NCBI GenBank assembly: GCA_937896895.1
Contig: CALBNV010000036.1
Location: 5,642 to 69,641 of the forward strand
Source: an uncultured Bacteroidales bacterium
GTDB lineage: Bacteria > Bacteroidota > Bacteroidia > Bacteroidales > F082
Reading direction: 5' to 3'
Length of the DNA: 64,000 bases
The notes under the pieces were generated by a model, which did not search any database, was not told the DNA's origin, and saw nothing but the letters and a program-made list of their open reading frames with translations. Of the stretch, positions 48,646 to 57,548 are shown one piece after another. Each line of letters begins with the position of its first letter. Position 1 is the stretch's first letter. Position numbers and translations under genes: made by a program.

Positions 48646-51462
48646 ATGAGAAAATCAATCATTCTGTTAGCTATCGCGCTTTTTGTGATGACAGGCTGCA
48701 GCAAACACGAAATCGCCGACACAGTGGTCTATGGCACAATCCGCACCGCCGAGGCAGAAACACCGACAGCCGAAGCTTTCGCCGTCAAAGACGGCAAGTT
48801 TATCTACGTCGGCGACAAGGCCGGTGTGAAATCATTAATCAAAGAAGGAGTGACCGAGGTCATCGACCATACCGGCAAAGGCATGGTGATGCCGGGCTGC
48901 TTCGACGGCCACGCGCATTATATGATGACCATCTGTCTTGCCAATATGAAGGGTGGCATTCTTTTCTCTCACGATGATGATAAGGCCGAGATTCTGAAGA
49001 AAGTCGATGCCGCAACTCTTGAAGCTGCGAAAGCAGGGAAACAATGTCTCTTCGGCTTCGGTTGGGACCTGTTTAAAAACAGAATTGTTGACCACATCAC
49101 TTTGGCTGAACTTGATGCTGTCTCTCACGGGCTGTCTGTTGCTTTGTTTGACTCAGGCGGACACAATATGTACTGCAATACAGAATGTTTCCGTCGCTGC
49201 GGCATCATCGACGACAAAGGCAATGTGCTTATCAATAAAATCGAGGGCGGTCTGCTTGAATTAGATGAAAACGGTCATGTTACGGGTTTCATCGATGAGC
49301 GCGTGACAGGCTATCCTATGCGTATGGGAGGTATCATCCCTGATGAAATCATAGATGACGAAGTGGCAAGTATCGCTCTTGAAAAATCGCAGGAACTTTT
49401 GATTTCTAATGGTTATGTGTCATATATGGAAGGTTGGTCAAATGCTTATCACCCAACTAAGTTCTATGAGATAGCCAACCGTTTTGACAAAGAAGACAAA
49501 CTCAAGATGCTCCTTTCCATGTCATACGAAGTCGAGCCTTGGCAGAAGGATATGAGCAAGCAGATTGATAATCTCGTGTCTCTTAACAAAACATACGGTA
49601 CATCTCACGTGCGTCCGCAGTATCTTAAGGTGTTTATGGACGGTGTTGTGGAAGCCACCACCGGCTCAATGTACAAACCATATAAAAGCGGAATTGTTTA
49701 CAATAGCCATTGGGCTGTCGATCGTCTCGCCGACGTCACTCGCGAATGCAACGCCAAAGATCTCACCGTTCATACTCACGTGATGGGCGACAAAGCCATC
49801 GCTGAGGCCACCGACGCTTACATCAAGGGCGGCGACGGAGTGCACCGCAACTGCCTCGTGCATCTGCGCAATGTGAGAAAGGAAGATTTCAAACGTTTTG
49901 CCGACAACAACATCGCCTGCACCGCCGGCTTGACATGGCATGTGACGGACGAACTGAGTCTGGCGGTGTTGCCTGAATTTATTGATGAGGAATATGTACT
50001 GCACGGTTATCCTATCAAGTCGTTCTTCGATGCGGGAGTCAAGGTCTCAAGCCATACAGATTATCCGGCCAACGGAACATGCCCTCAGGATCCTTTCGGA
50101 ATTATGGAGGTTGCTGTCACAGGTCAGATGATTTATCCTTACACAGGAGAACCGACTCCATTATTCGACACGGAAGAACTCATCACTCTTGAGCAGGCAT
50201 TGCAGGCTCTCACCATCAACGGGGCGTGGCAACTCGGTCTTGAAAACGAGCGCGGAAGCATCAAAGTGGGCAAATACGCCGACTTCGTGCTCGCTGACCG
50301 GGATGTGTTCAGCTGCCATGTCACCGACATTCACAAGACAAAGGTCGTCTCCACATGGTTCGAGGGCGAGAAGGTTTATCAGTCTCCTATGACCAAGATT
50401 GCCGATTATCTGTATGAATATGAAGCTGAAGATTACGGCACGGAAGCTCCCACGGCACTTCTTACCGACGACGGCCCTGTGACATTCGGTTGCAGCGCGG
50501 TCAGAAACGGGAATTTTTACGGAAGAAATCTCGACCTTAGCATAAATGAGATATGTGAATTTATAGTAAGAACAAAAGCTACGGCAGAACGCAAACACGC
50601 TTCAATAGGTGTGTCAAATCCAGTGTTCATAAACTTAACTAACGAAATAGTCGAGGCAGGACTCAGCGAAGAACAGCTTAAGTTCATCCCTTGGATGACG
50701 ATGGACGGCGTGAATGACGCAGGTCTGGTATGTAACATCAATGTCGTGAATATGTATGACATTGAGAAGAATATGCACTCACACACAAATCCCGGAAAGC
50801 CTCAGATTATGGTGATGCTGTTGGTTCGCGCACTCCTCGATAACTGCGGTTCCGTTGAAGAAGCGAAGGAGTTTATCATGAATCACGACATAGTCCCTAT
50901 TCCTCATGAATTAGGCGAAATGTGGGATGGTCATATAATGATTGCAGACGCTGACAATACAGTGATTGTCGAGTTCACAGGCGAAAAAGGCTCGGAAGTG
51001 AAGTTCGTTGAAACGAAAATTATGACCAACTTCTATAATCACATGTACGAAGCAACAGGGACTTATCCTCTTCACGCTTGCGGCGTGGAAAGATATGAAA
51101 TACTCAAAGCTAACTACGAAGGTAGCAACACAATGCAGGGAATGTGGGAACTTATGAAGAAGGTTCAATATACTCAGGCATATAAGGAGTCAACAGAGCC
51201 TTTCTGGTGTTCAGAATATTATGATGTAATTCCATCGTTCGACGAGCAAACCATGGATTATTGGACAAAGGAAAAAGTGATCGAGCAGGAAATGCCGGCA
51301 ATCGAAGTTGAGGCTTATAAAGTTTATGAAGAAACAGGTCAATATGACCCCGAACTCAATCTGTGGTTCACCGCACATAACAGCACCTACGACATCGCCA
51401 ACAAGTCTCTTTGGGTGACTATCCGTGAGAAATACGAAAAGCGTTACGAATTTGAACTATAG
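48646..51462 (+). CDS. Amidohydrolase fused to choloylglycine hydrolase-like Ntn domain
   Basis: A 938-residue lipoprotein (lipobox VMTGC). Residues 1-580 are a YtcJ-like amidohydrolase very close to copy 1 (GHAH, LKVFMDGVVE, VHTHVMGDKAI, LVHLRNV, SSHTDYPA, ending NERGSIKVGKYADFVLADRD). After a linker, residues of about 595-938 form a linear-amide C-N hydrolase of the choloylglycine hydrolase/NAAA/acyl-CoA:6-APA acyltransferase type. Cys616 in FGCSAVRNG is the presumed nucleophile, Arg627 and Asp630 lie in GRNLDL, and an Asn in DGVNDAGL matches the oxyanion position. In known enzymes the Cys becomes N-terminal by autoproteolysis; here that would split the chain between the two enzymes. Substrates may be bile-acid conjugates, N-acyl amino acids or similar, but this is not determined. 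Confidence 0.82.
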   Translation: MRKSIILLAIALFVMTGCSKHEIADTVVYGTIRTAEAETPTAEAFAVKDGKFIYVGDKAGVKSLIKEGVTEVIDHTGKGMVMPGCFDGHAHYMMTICLANMKGGILFSHDDDKAEILKKVDAATLEAAKAGKQCLFGFGWDLFKNRIVDHITLAELDAVSHGLSVALFDSGGHNMYCNTECFRRCGIIDDKGNVLINKIEGGLLELDENGHVTGFIDERVTGYPMRMGGIIPDEIIDDEVASIALEKSQELLISNGYVSYMEGWSNAYHPTKFYEIANRFDKEDKLKMLLSMSYEVEPWQKDMSKQIDNLVSLNKTYGTSHVRPQYLKVFMDGVVEATTGSMYKPYKSGIVYNSHWAVDRLADVTRECNAKDLTVHTHVMGDKAIAEATDAYIKGGDGVHRNCLVHLRNVRKEDFKRFADNNIACTAGLTWHVTDELSLAVLPEFIDEEYVLHGYPIKSFFDAGVKVSSHTDYPANGTCPQDPFGIMEVAVTGQMIYPYTGEPTPLFDTEELITLEQALQALTINGAWQLGLENERGSIKVGKYADFVLADRDVFSCHVTDIHKTKVVSTWFEGEKVYQSPMTKIADYLYEYEAEDYGTEAPTALLTDDGPVTFGCSAVRNGNFYGRNLDLSINEICEFIVRTKATAERKHASIGVSNPVFINLTNEIVEAGLSEEQLKFIPWMTMDGVNDAGLVCNINVVNMYDIEKNMHSHTNPGKPQIMVMLLVRALLDNCGSVEEAKEFIMNHDIVPIPHELGEMWDGHIMIADADNTVIVEFTGEKGSEVKFVETKIMTNFYNHMYEATGTYPLHACGVERYEILKANYEGSNTMQGMWELMKKVQYTQAYKESTEPFWCSEYYDVIPSFDEQTMDYWTKEKVIEQEMPAIEVEAYKVYEETGQYDPELNLWFTAHNSTYDIANKSLWVTIREKYEKRYEFEL

Positions 51463-51474
51463 CATAATTTTGAA

Positions 51475-53151
51475 ATGAAACGAATCATTTTACTGATAAC
51501 AGTCATTGCCCTGAGCATTGCTGCAATATCCTGTTCAGAAAAACAGAATGACCCCGTGGCTGTCTGTGAGAACGGACAGTTTACAGGCTATATCGAAGAT
51601 AACGGCGTGCTTACTTTCAAAGGTGTTCCCTATGCCAAAGCTCCTGTAGGAGATTTCAGATGGAAGGCTCCGCAGCCTGTCGAGGCTTCTGACGAAGTCT
51701 TCGAGGCTAAGACCAACGGCTTCCCCGGACTTCAGTCGTACGACGAAGGCGAGGTGGCAAGTCACGGAAAATTGAGCGAAGACTGCCTCTATCTGAACAT
51801 TTGGACCAAAGACCTCGAGATGCAGAAAGGCCGTCCGGTCATGGTGTGGTTCCACGGCGGCTCCTACGGCTGGGGCGGCACCATCGACCCGCTTTATGAG
51901 GGCAAATACCTTGTGAATGAGTATCCTGATGTGGTGCTCGTTTCGGTCGAATACAGAGTCAACGCTATGGGGTTCATCGATTTCGTCGATGTCCCCGGCG
52001 GCGAGGCGTTCCCCGATGCACCTTATCTCGGCATCCTCGACCAGCAGCAGGCACTGCGTTGGATTCAGCAGAATATCAGTGGCTTCGGCGGCGACCCCGG
52101 CAACGTGACCATCTTCGGGGAGTCGGCCGGCGGCGGCTCAGTCACATGTCATCTCATAGCCAAGGGCTCGGAGGGTCTCTTCAGACGCGCTATACCTATG
52201 TCGGGTGAGATCTGTCTGCAGCACACCCCGGAAAATTATAAGAAAACAGAACAGGCTGCCAAGCTGCTCGCCGCGACAGGCTGCACCAACATGGACGAGC
52301 TGATGGCGCTCTCGGAAGCCGACCTGCTCAAAGCCTTGAACACAGAGGCCGGCGGAGTGAGTGCTGAAGGCATTGGAGGCAACGTGGGCGACTTCAACAA
52401 CTGGCCTATGCGCAGTGACGAGAGAAGCATTATACCTTCCGATGGCTACAAGGCTCTGCTCGAAGGGAAGTCGAAAGACGTTGACGTCATGGTTGGCATT
52501 GTGGCCGATGAGATAAGATATTGGGCGCATCTTCAGTTCGACCCATCGGACGAGGAAAGCCCTCTCGGATTTTATTACGAATGGGCGAAAGCGAAGGTCG
52601 ATGGCATTAAGAAAGTAGGAGGCCCGGAGACGGCACGCCGCGTTGATGAAAGTATGAACTATATCGACCCCGACAGTGACGAGTGGGATGCAAAACATCC
52701 CGGAATATGGAAATACACCGAAATTCTGAACAATTATAATTTCCGACTCGGCAGCATCACCATGGCAGAGAACCACAGCGAGGCCGGCGGCAAGGGAAAA
52801 ACATATATGTACGTCTTCGGCAAGGGCTATGAAAAAGGTTCCACTCACGGAGAGGATTACATGAAAGCCTGCCACGCCTGCGAGCTGACATACGCATTCA
52901 ATAACCTCGTTTACGAAGACGGCGCTCCATTCGACCCGGTTCTCACGAAACGTTTCAGCAACATCTTCGTGAACTTTGCACGCACCGGCAACCCGAGCAT
53001 AGAAGGACTCGACATCCCGGAGTATGACAAAACCGACAGAAGCACTATCATTGTCGGACGCAATTCGGAGATTTATGTCGAGAAGAACCCGCTTCCGAAA
53101 GAGACGGAACTGCTTCTGCCGACGTATTACGACTTTTTCCTGAAGAAATAA
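51475..53151 (+). CDS. Type-B carboxylesterase lipoprotein
   Basis: A 558-residue alpha/beta hydrolase anchored by a lipobox (AAISC, Cys20). Type-B carboxylesterase features: FKGVPYAKAPVGDFRWKAPQP near the N-terminus, SEDCLYLNIWTK, oxyanion-hole WFHGGSYGWGG, nucleophile Ser at about residue 217 in FGESAGGGS, and downstream acidic and His regions. It should hydrolyse esters (or amides) of small organic molecules outside the cytoplasm. It begins 12 bases after the fused amidohydrolase gene and appears to be the last gene of the cluster. Confidence 0.93.
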   Translation: MKRIILLITVIALSIAAISCSEKQNDPVAVCENGQFTGYIEDNGVLTFKGVPYAKAPVGDFRWKAPQPVEASDEVFEAKTNGFPGLQSYDEGEVASHGKLSEDCLYLNIWTKDLEMQKGRPVMVWFHGGSYGWGGTIDPLYEGKYLVNEYPDVVLVSVEYRVNAMGFIDFVDVPGGEAFPDAPYLGILDQQQALRWIQQNISGFGGDPGNVTIFGESAGGGSVTCHLIAKGSEGLFRRAIPMSGEICLQHTPENYKKTEQAAKLLAATGCTNMDELMALSEADLLKALNTEAGGVSAEGIGGNVGDFNNWPMRSDERSIIPSDGYKALLEGKSKDVDVMVGIVADEIRYWAHLQFDPSDEESPLGFYYEWAKAKVDGIKKVGGPETARRVDESMNYIDPDSDEWDAKHPGIWKYTEILNNYNFRLGSITMAENHSEAGGKGKTYMYVFGKGYEKGSTHGEDYMKACHACELTYAFNNLVYEDGAPFDPVLTKRFSNIFVNFARTGNPSIEGLDIPEYDKTDRSTIIVGRNSEIYVEKNPLPKETELLLPTYYDFFLKK

Positions 53152-53246
53152 TATAACAAACAGCAGTAATAAATAAGATGTTTTAAATAGTGTCCACATT
53201 GTTTATGTGGAAATTATTTTATTATATGTTTTTTTGAAAAAATCAC

Positions 53247-53254
53247 TATTTTTG
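53247..53254 (+). promoter_or_regulatory. Promoter -7 box for RND efflux operon
   Basis: TATTTTTG, 90 bases before the adaptor gene start. Confidence 0.7.
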
Positions 53255-53344
53255 CAAAGCGAAAAAATATTTCCGAAATCGGTTTAATGGTTCTGGACTG
53301 ATGAGGTGAAGAATTACAGAACCTGCATAAAATCTTTTATTTAG

Positions 53345-54430
53345 ATGAAGTCAAAACGATTAATTCCAATTGGATTGCTGGTTTTGTTGGCAACGTCGTG
53401 TGTTGAAATTCCGGAGGCAGAATTCACGCCATACGAGACAATGACAATCTCAAAGACAGACTGCGAGCTTCCGACAGTGGTCGCCTCAAACCTGAAAGGC
53501 ACCAAGACAGTTAGTGTCTATCCAAAAATAGACGCACAGCTGAAAGAAACGATGGTGCATAACGGACAACGTGTGAGCAAGGGTCAGGTGATGTTCAAAC
53601 TTGACGACCGTGCGCAATACCTGGCGTTGCAGTCGGCGACGGCGGCACGCCTCAACGCCGAAGCCAACCTCTCCACCGCAAAGCTGAACTATGAAAGCAA
53701 CAAGGAACTTTTCCAGAAAGGGATAGTCAGCGACTACGTCTTGGAATCGGCGGAGAACAACTACAAGAGCGCACAGGCGGCGGTCGAAGTCGCGAAGGCG
53801 GAGGAGGACGTCGCGAGGACAAACCTCTCTTACTGCGACATCACGGCTCCCGTTGACGGAGTACTCGGCGAGATAGTCCCTTCGCCGGGCGACCTCGTAA
53901 GCTCGACAATGTTCAAGCCGATGACGGTCATCTCCGACAACAGCGAAATAATAGCGAATTTCTCCCTTACGGAAAACGATTATTTGGCAATCCAAAACGA
54001 ATACGGCGGCTCGATAAACCTGAGCATGTTGCCACCCGTTGACTTGAAGTTGAAAGACGGCTCGATATACGAGCACAAGGGAAAAATCACCAGCGTGTCG
54101 GGTGTCGTTGACAAGCAGACCGGCTCCATAGTGTGCGAGGCACGTTTCCCCAATCCCGACGGCAAGCTGCTGTCAGGCCAGAACGGGACGATAGTCATCA
54201 CATACACGTATGAGGATGTCATCATCATCCCTATGGCTGCGGTCGTCCAGCTGCAAGACAAGAAACTCGTTTACAAAGTGGGTTCCGACGGCTGCGCAAC
54301 CGCAACGTTGATAGAAGTCGCTCCGGAAAACACAGGGAAGAATTACATTGTCACCGGCGGCCTGGCGGTGGGCGATGAAATCGTCGCAACAGGCGCAGTG
54401 ACAGTCCAGGACGGAATGAAAGTGAAATGA
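53345..54430 (+). CDS. RND efflux periplasmic adaptor lipoprotein
   Basis: A 361-residue membrane-fusion protein (AcrA/MexA type), lipid-anchored through a lipobox (LLATSC). It has a barrel-sandwich/lipoyl half (VYPKIDAQLKETMVHNGQRVSKGQVMFKLDD), an alpha-hairpin coiled coil (about 85-150), the second lipoyl half (TNLSYCDITAPVDGVLGEI), a beta-barrel, and a membrane-proximal domain. It links the pump to the outer-membrane channel. It is the first gene of a three-gene operon; the pump gene begins 1 base after its stop. Confidence 0.94.
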   Translation: MKSKRLIPIGLLVLLATSCVEIPEAEFTPYETMTISKTDCELPTVVASNLKGTKTVSVYPKIDAQLKETMVHNGQRVSKGQVMFKLDDRAQYLALQSATAARLNAEANLSTAKLNYESNKELFQKGIVSDYVLESAENNYKSAQAAVEVAKAEEDVARTNLSYCDITAPVDGVLGEIVPSPGDLVSSTMFKPMTVISDNSEIIANFSLTENDYLAIQNEYGGSINLSMLPPVDLKLKDGSIYEHKGKITSVSGVVDKQTGSIVCEARFPNPDGKLLSGQNGTIVITYTYEDVIIIPMAAVVQLQDKKLVYKVGSDGCATATLIEVAPENTGKNYIVTGGLAVGDEIVATGAVTVQDGMKVK

Positions 54431-54431
54431 T

Positions 54432-57400
54432 ATGAACAAAGAGTATTTTTTCATGAAAAGGAAGGTGATGGCGGTGTCCATCTCCGTCCTGATATTGCTG
54501 ATAGGCTTCATCTCACTCAACACCTTGCCCATCGAACAATATCCCGACATCGCGCCTCCGACAATCAACATTGAGGCTGACTACACCGGCGCTGACGCCA
54601 ACTCCGTCATGACCGCCGTCATCATGCCCATAGAAGAGTCCATTAACGGCGTGGAAGGCATGACATACATCACCTCGACGGCTTCGTCATCAGGCAACGC
54701 CGCGATAGAGGTCTTCTTCGAGCAGGGCGTTGACCCCGATATGGCCGCCGTGAACGTCCAGAACCGCGTGGCCAAGGTGCAGAGCACACTGCCGCAGGAA
54801 GTGCTTCAAAACGGCATCAAGGTGACGAAGAAACAGAAGAGCATGCTCCAGATCTCGGCCTTGGTGAGCAAGGACGGACGTTTCGACAACGACTTCATCA
54901 CCAACTATTTAGACATCAACGTCATCCCGAAGCTGATGCGTATCAACGGCGTCGGCGGCGTTACCAACCTCGGCAACGTCTATTCACTCCGTATCTGGTT
55001 CCATCCCGACCAGATGGCCGCATACGACCTGATGCCCAATGAGGTCATCAGCGCCATCTCCACCCAGAACTTCGTCGCACCGGCCGGCTCCCTCGGTCAG
55101 AAGTCATCGAACATGTATGAATACACGATGGAATACAGCGGGCGACTCAAAGACATCGAGGAGTTCAAGGACATCGTCGTGAAGACCGGCGACAACGGCA
55201 AGATATTGAGGCTCAGGGATGTCGCCGATGTGGAGCTTGGTGCTTTGTCATATTCGTTCTCCTCTGACATTGACGGCAAGCCGGGCGTGGTGTTCATCGT
55301 CTATCAGGCGGCGGGCGCCAACGCCACACAGGTCAACGCGCAGATAGGCGAGGCGTTTGAGGAAATCCGGAAGGAGATGCCGGCCGGACTGGAGTTCACC
55401 ATACTTCAGACAGCCGACGACTTCCTTTTCGCAGCCATCCATAACGTTGTCGAGACACTTATCATCGCCATCATACTCGTCATCCTGGTGGTGTTCTTCT
55501 TCTTGCAGGATTTCAAGTCAACGATTATCCCTTCAATTTCCATAATAGTATCGACGCTCGGCACTTTCGCCGTTGTGAAGTTGGCGGGTTTCTCGCTTAA
55601 CATCCTGACGCTGTTCGCCTTGGTGCTTTCCATCGGCACCGTCGTCGATGACGCCATCGTGGTGGTTGAGGCTGTCATGGCCAAGTTAGAAGGCGGTGCA
55701 CAGTCGGCACGCAAAGCCACCAACGAGGCGATGCATGAGGTCATGGTGCCTGTCATAAGCTGCACGCTCGTGTTCATGGCGGTGTTCATCCCGACGACGT
55801 TCATGCCCGGCACTTCCGGCAAGTTCTTCACGCAGTTCGGCATAACGATAGCCTCGTCAGTGGGTATCTCCTGCATCTCCGCCTTGACGCTCTGCCCCGC
55901 ATTGTGCGGCATCATGATGCGCCCGAAGGACGACAAGGTCAGGAAAAACGTTGGATATTATGTGAAAAAAGCATACGATGCCTCATATTCTGCCATGAAA
56001 GACAAGTATATGAAGGCGGTTCAGGTTTTTGTCAAGAAGCCTGTCATCGCGGTTATCGCGCTTGTATGCGCGGTGGTGCTTATGGTGTGGACGATGAAGA
56101 CGACACCTACGGGACTTATCCCGCAGGAAGACCAGGGCGTAATCCTTGTTGACATCTCAACGGCCCCGGGCAACACCCTCGAACAGACCCAGAGAATCAT
56201 GGAAGACATGAAGAAAGACATAATGAATATTCCGGAGATTGAGACCTGCGCCTCCGTGTCGGGCTTCGGCATGCTTTCGAGCGCCGGAAGCAACTACGGC
56301 ACCCTGATTATGAGGTTGAAGAACTGGGACGACAGAAAGGGCATAGAACACAGCATAAACATGGTCATCTACAAATATTACCTTGCTTCGCAGAGAGTCA
56401 AGGAGGCCGCCGTCGTTCCTTTCCAGATGCCACAGATTCCGGGCTACGGCACAGGCAACATGATGGAGCTTGTCCTTGAAGACCGTCAGGGCGGTGACAT
56501 GTCGGTGTTCGCGGCTCACGCCAACCGTTTCCTCGAGGTGCTTCAGGCACGGCCTGAGATTGATGTGGCGATGACTTCTTACAACGAGAACTTCCCGAAA
56601 TACAAGGTCGATGTAGATGCGGCCCAGTGCATGAAGTCGGGCATAACACCGCAGGAAGTCATTGACGTGCTCGGCGCGTATTGCGGCGGCGCGTATTGCG
56701 GAAAATACAACAAATATGGCAAGGTGTATAACATCATGGCCAAGGCCTCACCCGAATACACGCTTGACCCCGCTTCGCTCAACAACATCTTCGTGCGCAC
56801 GGGCGACAAGATGGCTCCCGTCTCGCAGTTCGTGACGCTCACCCCGACACTCGGCTCTTCGGTGCAGAAACGCTTCAACCTGTTCAACGCCATCTTCTGC
56901 AACATCCAGGGCGCGGCGGGCTATTCCACCGGTCAGGTGCAGAAAGTCATCGCCGAGGTCGCGGCGGAGTCGCTTCCTGCCGGTTACGGCTACGAGTATG
57001 CGGGCATCTCAAGGGAAGAGGCGAAGACGGCGGGCAGCAACAACACTATCTTCATCTACGCCATCTGCGTGCTGCTGATATACCTCATCCTCGCCAGCCT
57101 TTACGAGTCGTGGTTCGTGCCGTTGGCGGTCCTCATGTCGGTGCCTTTCGGCTTGATGGGCGCTTTCTTCTTCACGAAGATAACCGGATTTGAGAACAAC
57201 GTGTATCTTCAGACCGGTGTCATCATGCTCATCGGCCTGTTGGCGAAGACGGCGATTCTCATCACCGAGTTCGCCACCGAGCGGCGTGCACAAGGCATGA
57301 CCATCATCGATGCGGCGCGGCAGGCATGCGATGACCGTTTCCGCCCTATTATGATGACAGTCCTCACCATGGTTGCAGGTATGATTCCTCTTATCATCGA

Positions 57401-57548
57401 AGGCGGCGCGGGTGCGATGGGCAACCGCTCACTCGCCATCGGTGTGACAGGCGGCATGATTGTCGGCACGATAGCCCTGCTCTTCGTGACGCCGGCGTTC
57501 TTCATTATTTTCCAGAAGTTGCACGAAAAAGTAAGCAAAGACAAATGA
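54432..57548 (+). CDS. RND efflux pump permease, HAE1 (AcrB) family
   Basis: A 1038-residue proton-driven drug/hydrophobe efflux pump with 12 transmembrane helices and two large periplasmic loops. The N-terminus (LPIEQYPDIAPPTINIEADYTGA) is typical. The proton-relay aspartates lie in SIGTVVDDAIVVVEAV (TM4) and the relay lysine in IMLIGLLAKTAILITEFA (TM10). Length and motifs match intact AcrB/MexB-type pumps. It lies between the adaptor and the TolC-type gene. The closeness of the hydrolase cluster suggests, but does not show, export of its products or of toxic conjugates. Confidence 0.96.
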   Translation: MNKEYFFMKRKVMAVSISVLILLIGFISLNTLPIEQYPDIAPPTINIEADYTGADANSVMTAVIMPIEESINGVEGMTYITSTASSSGNAAIEVFFEQGVDPDMAAVNVQNRVAKVQSTLPQEVLQNGIKVTKKQKSMLQISALVSKDGRFDNDFITNYLDINVIPKLMRINGVGGVTNLGNVYSLRIWFHPDQMAAYDLMPNEVISAISTQNFVAPAGSLGQKSSNMYEYTMEYSGRLKDIEEFKDIVVKTGDNGKILRLRDVADVELGALSYSFSSDIDGKPGVVFIVYQAAGANATQVNAQIGEAFEEIRKEMPAGLEFTILQTADDFLFAAIHNVVETLIIAIILVILVVFFFLQDFKSTIIPSISIIVSTLGTFAVVKLAGFSLNILTLFALVLSIGTVVDDAIVVVEAVMAKLEGGAQSARKATNEAMHEVMVPVISCTLVFMAVFIPTTFMPGTSGKFFTQFGITIASSVGISCISALTLCPALCGIMMRPKDDKVRKNVGYYVKKAYDASYSAMKDKYMKAVQVFVKKPVIAVIALVCAVVLMVWTMKTTPTGLIPQEDQGVILVDISTAPGNTLEQTQRIMEDMKKDIMNIPEIETCASVSGFGMLSSAGSNYGTLIMRLKNWDDRKGIEHSINMVIYKYYLASQRVKEAAVVPFQMPQIPGYGTGNMMELVLEDRQGGDMSVFAAHANRFLEVLQARPEIDVAMTSYNENFPKYKVDVDAAQCMKSGITPQEVIDVLGAYCGGAYCGKYNKYGKVYNIMAKASPEYTLDPASLNNIFVRTGDKMAPVSQFVTLTPTLGSSVQKRFNLFNAIFCNIQGAAGYSTGQVQKVIAEVAAESLPAGYGYEYAGISREEAKTAGSNNTIFIYAICVLLIYLILASLYESWFVPLAVLMSVPFGLMGAFFFTKITGFENNVYLQTGVIMLIGLLAKTAILITEFATERRAQGMTIIDAARQACDDRFRPIMMTVLTMVAGMIPLIIEGGAGAMGNRSLAIGVTGGMIVGTIALLFVTPAFFIIFQKLHEKVSKDK

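Noticed and set aside
52138..53199. 353-codon minus-strand frame opposite the carboxylesterase
   Set aside because: Shadow of a gene with an intact GESAGG active site.
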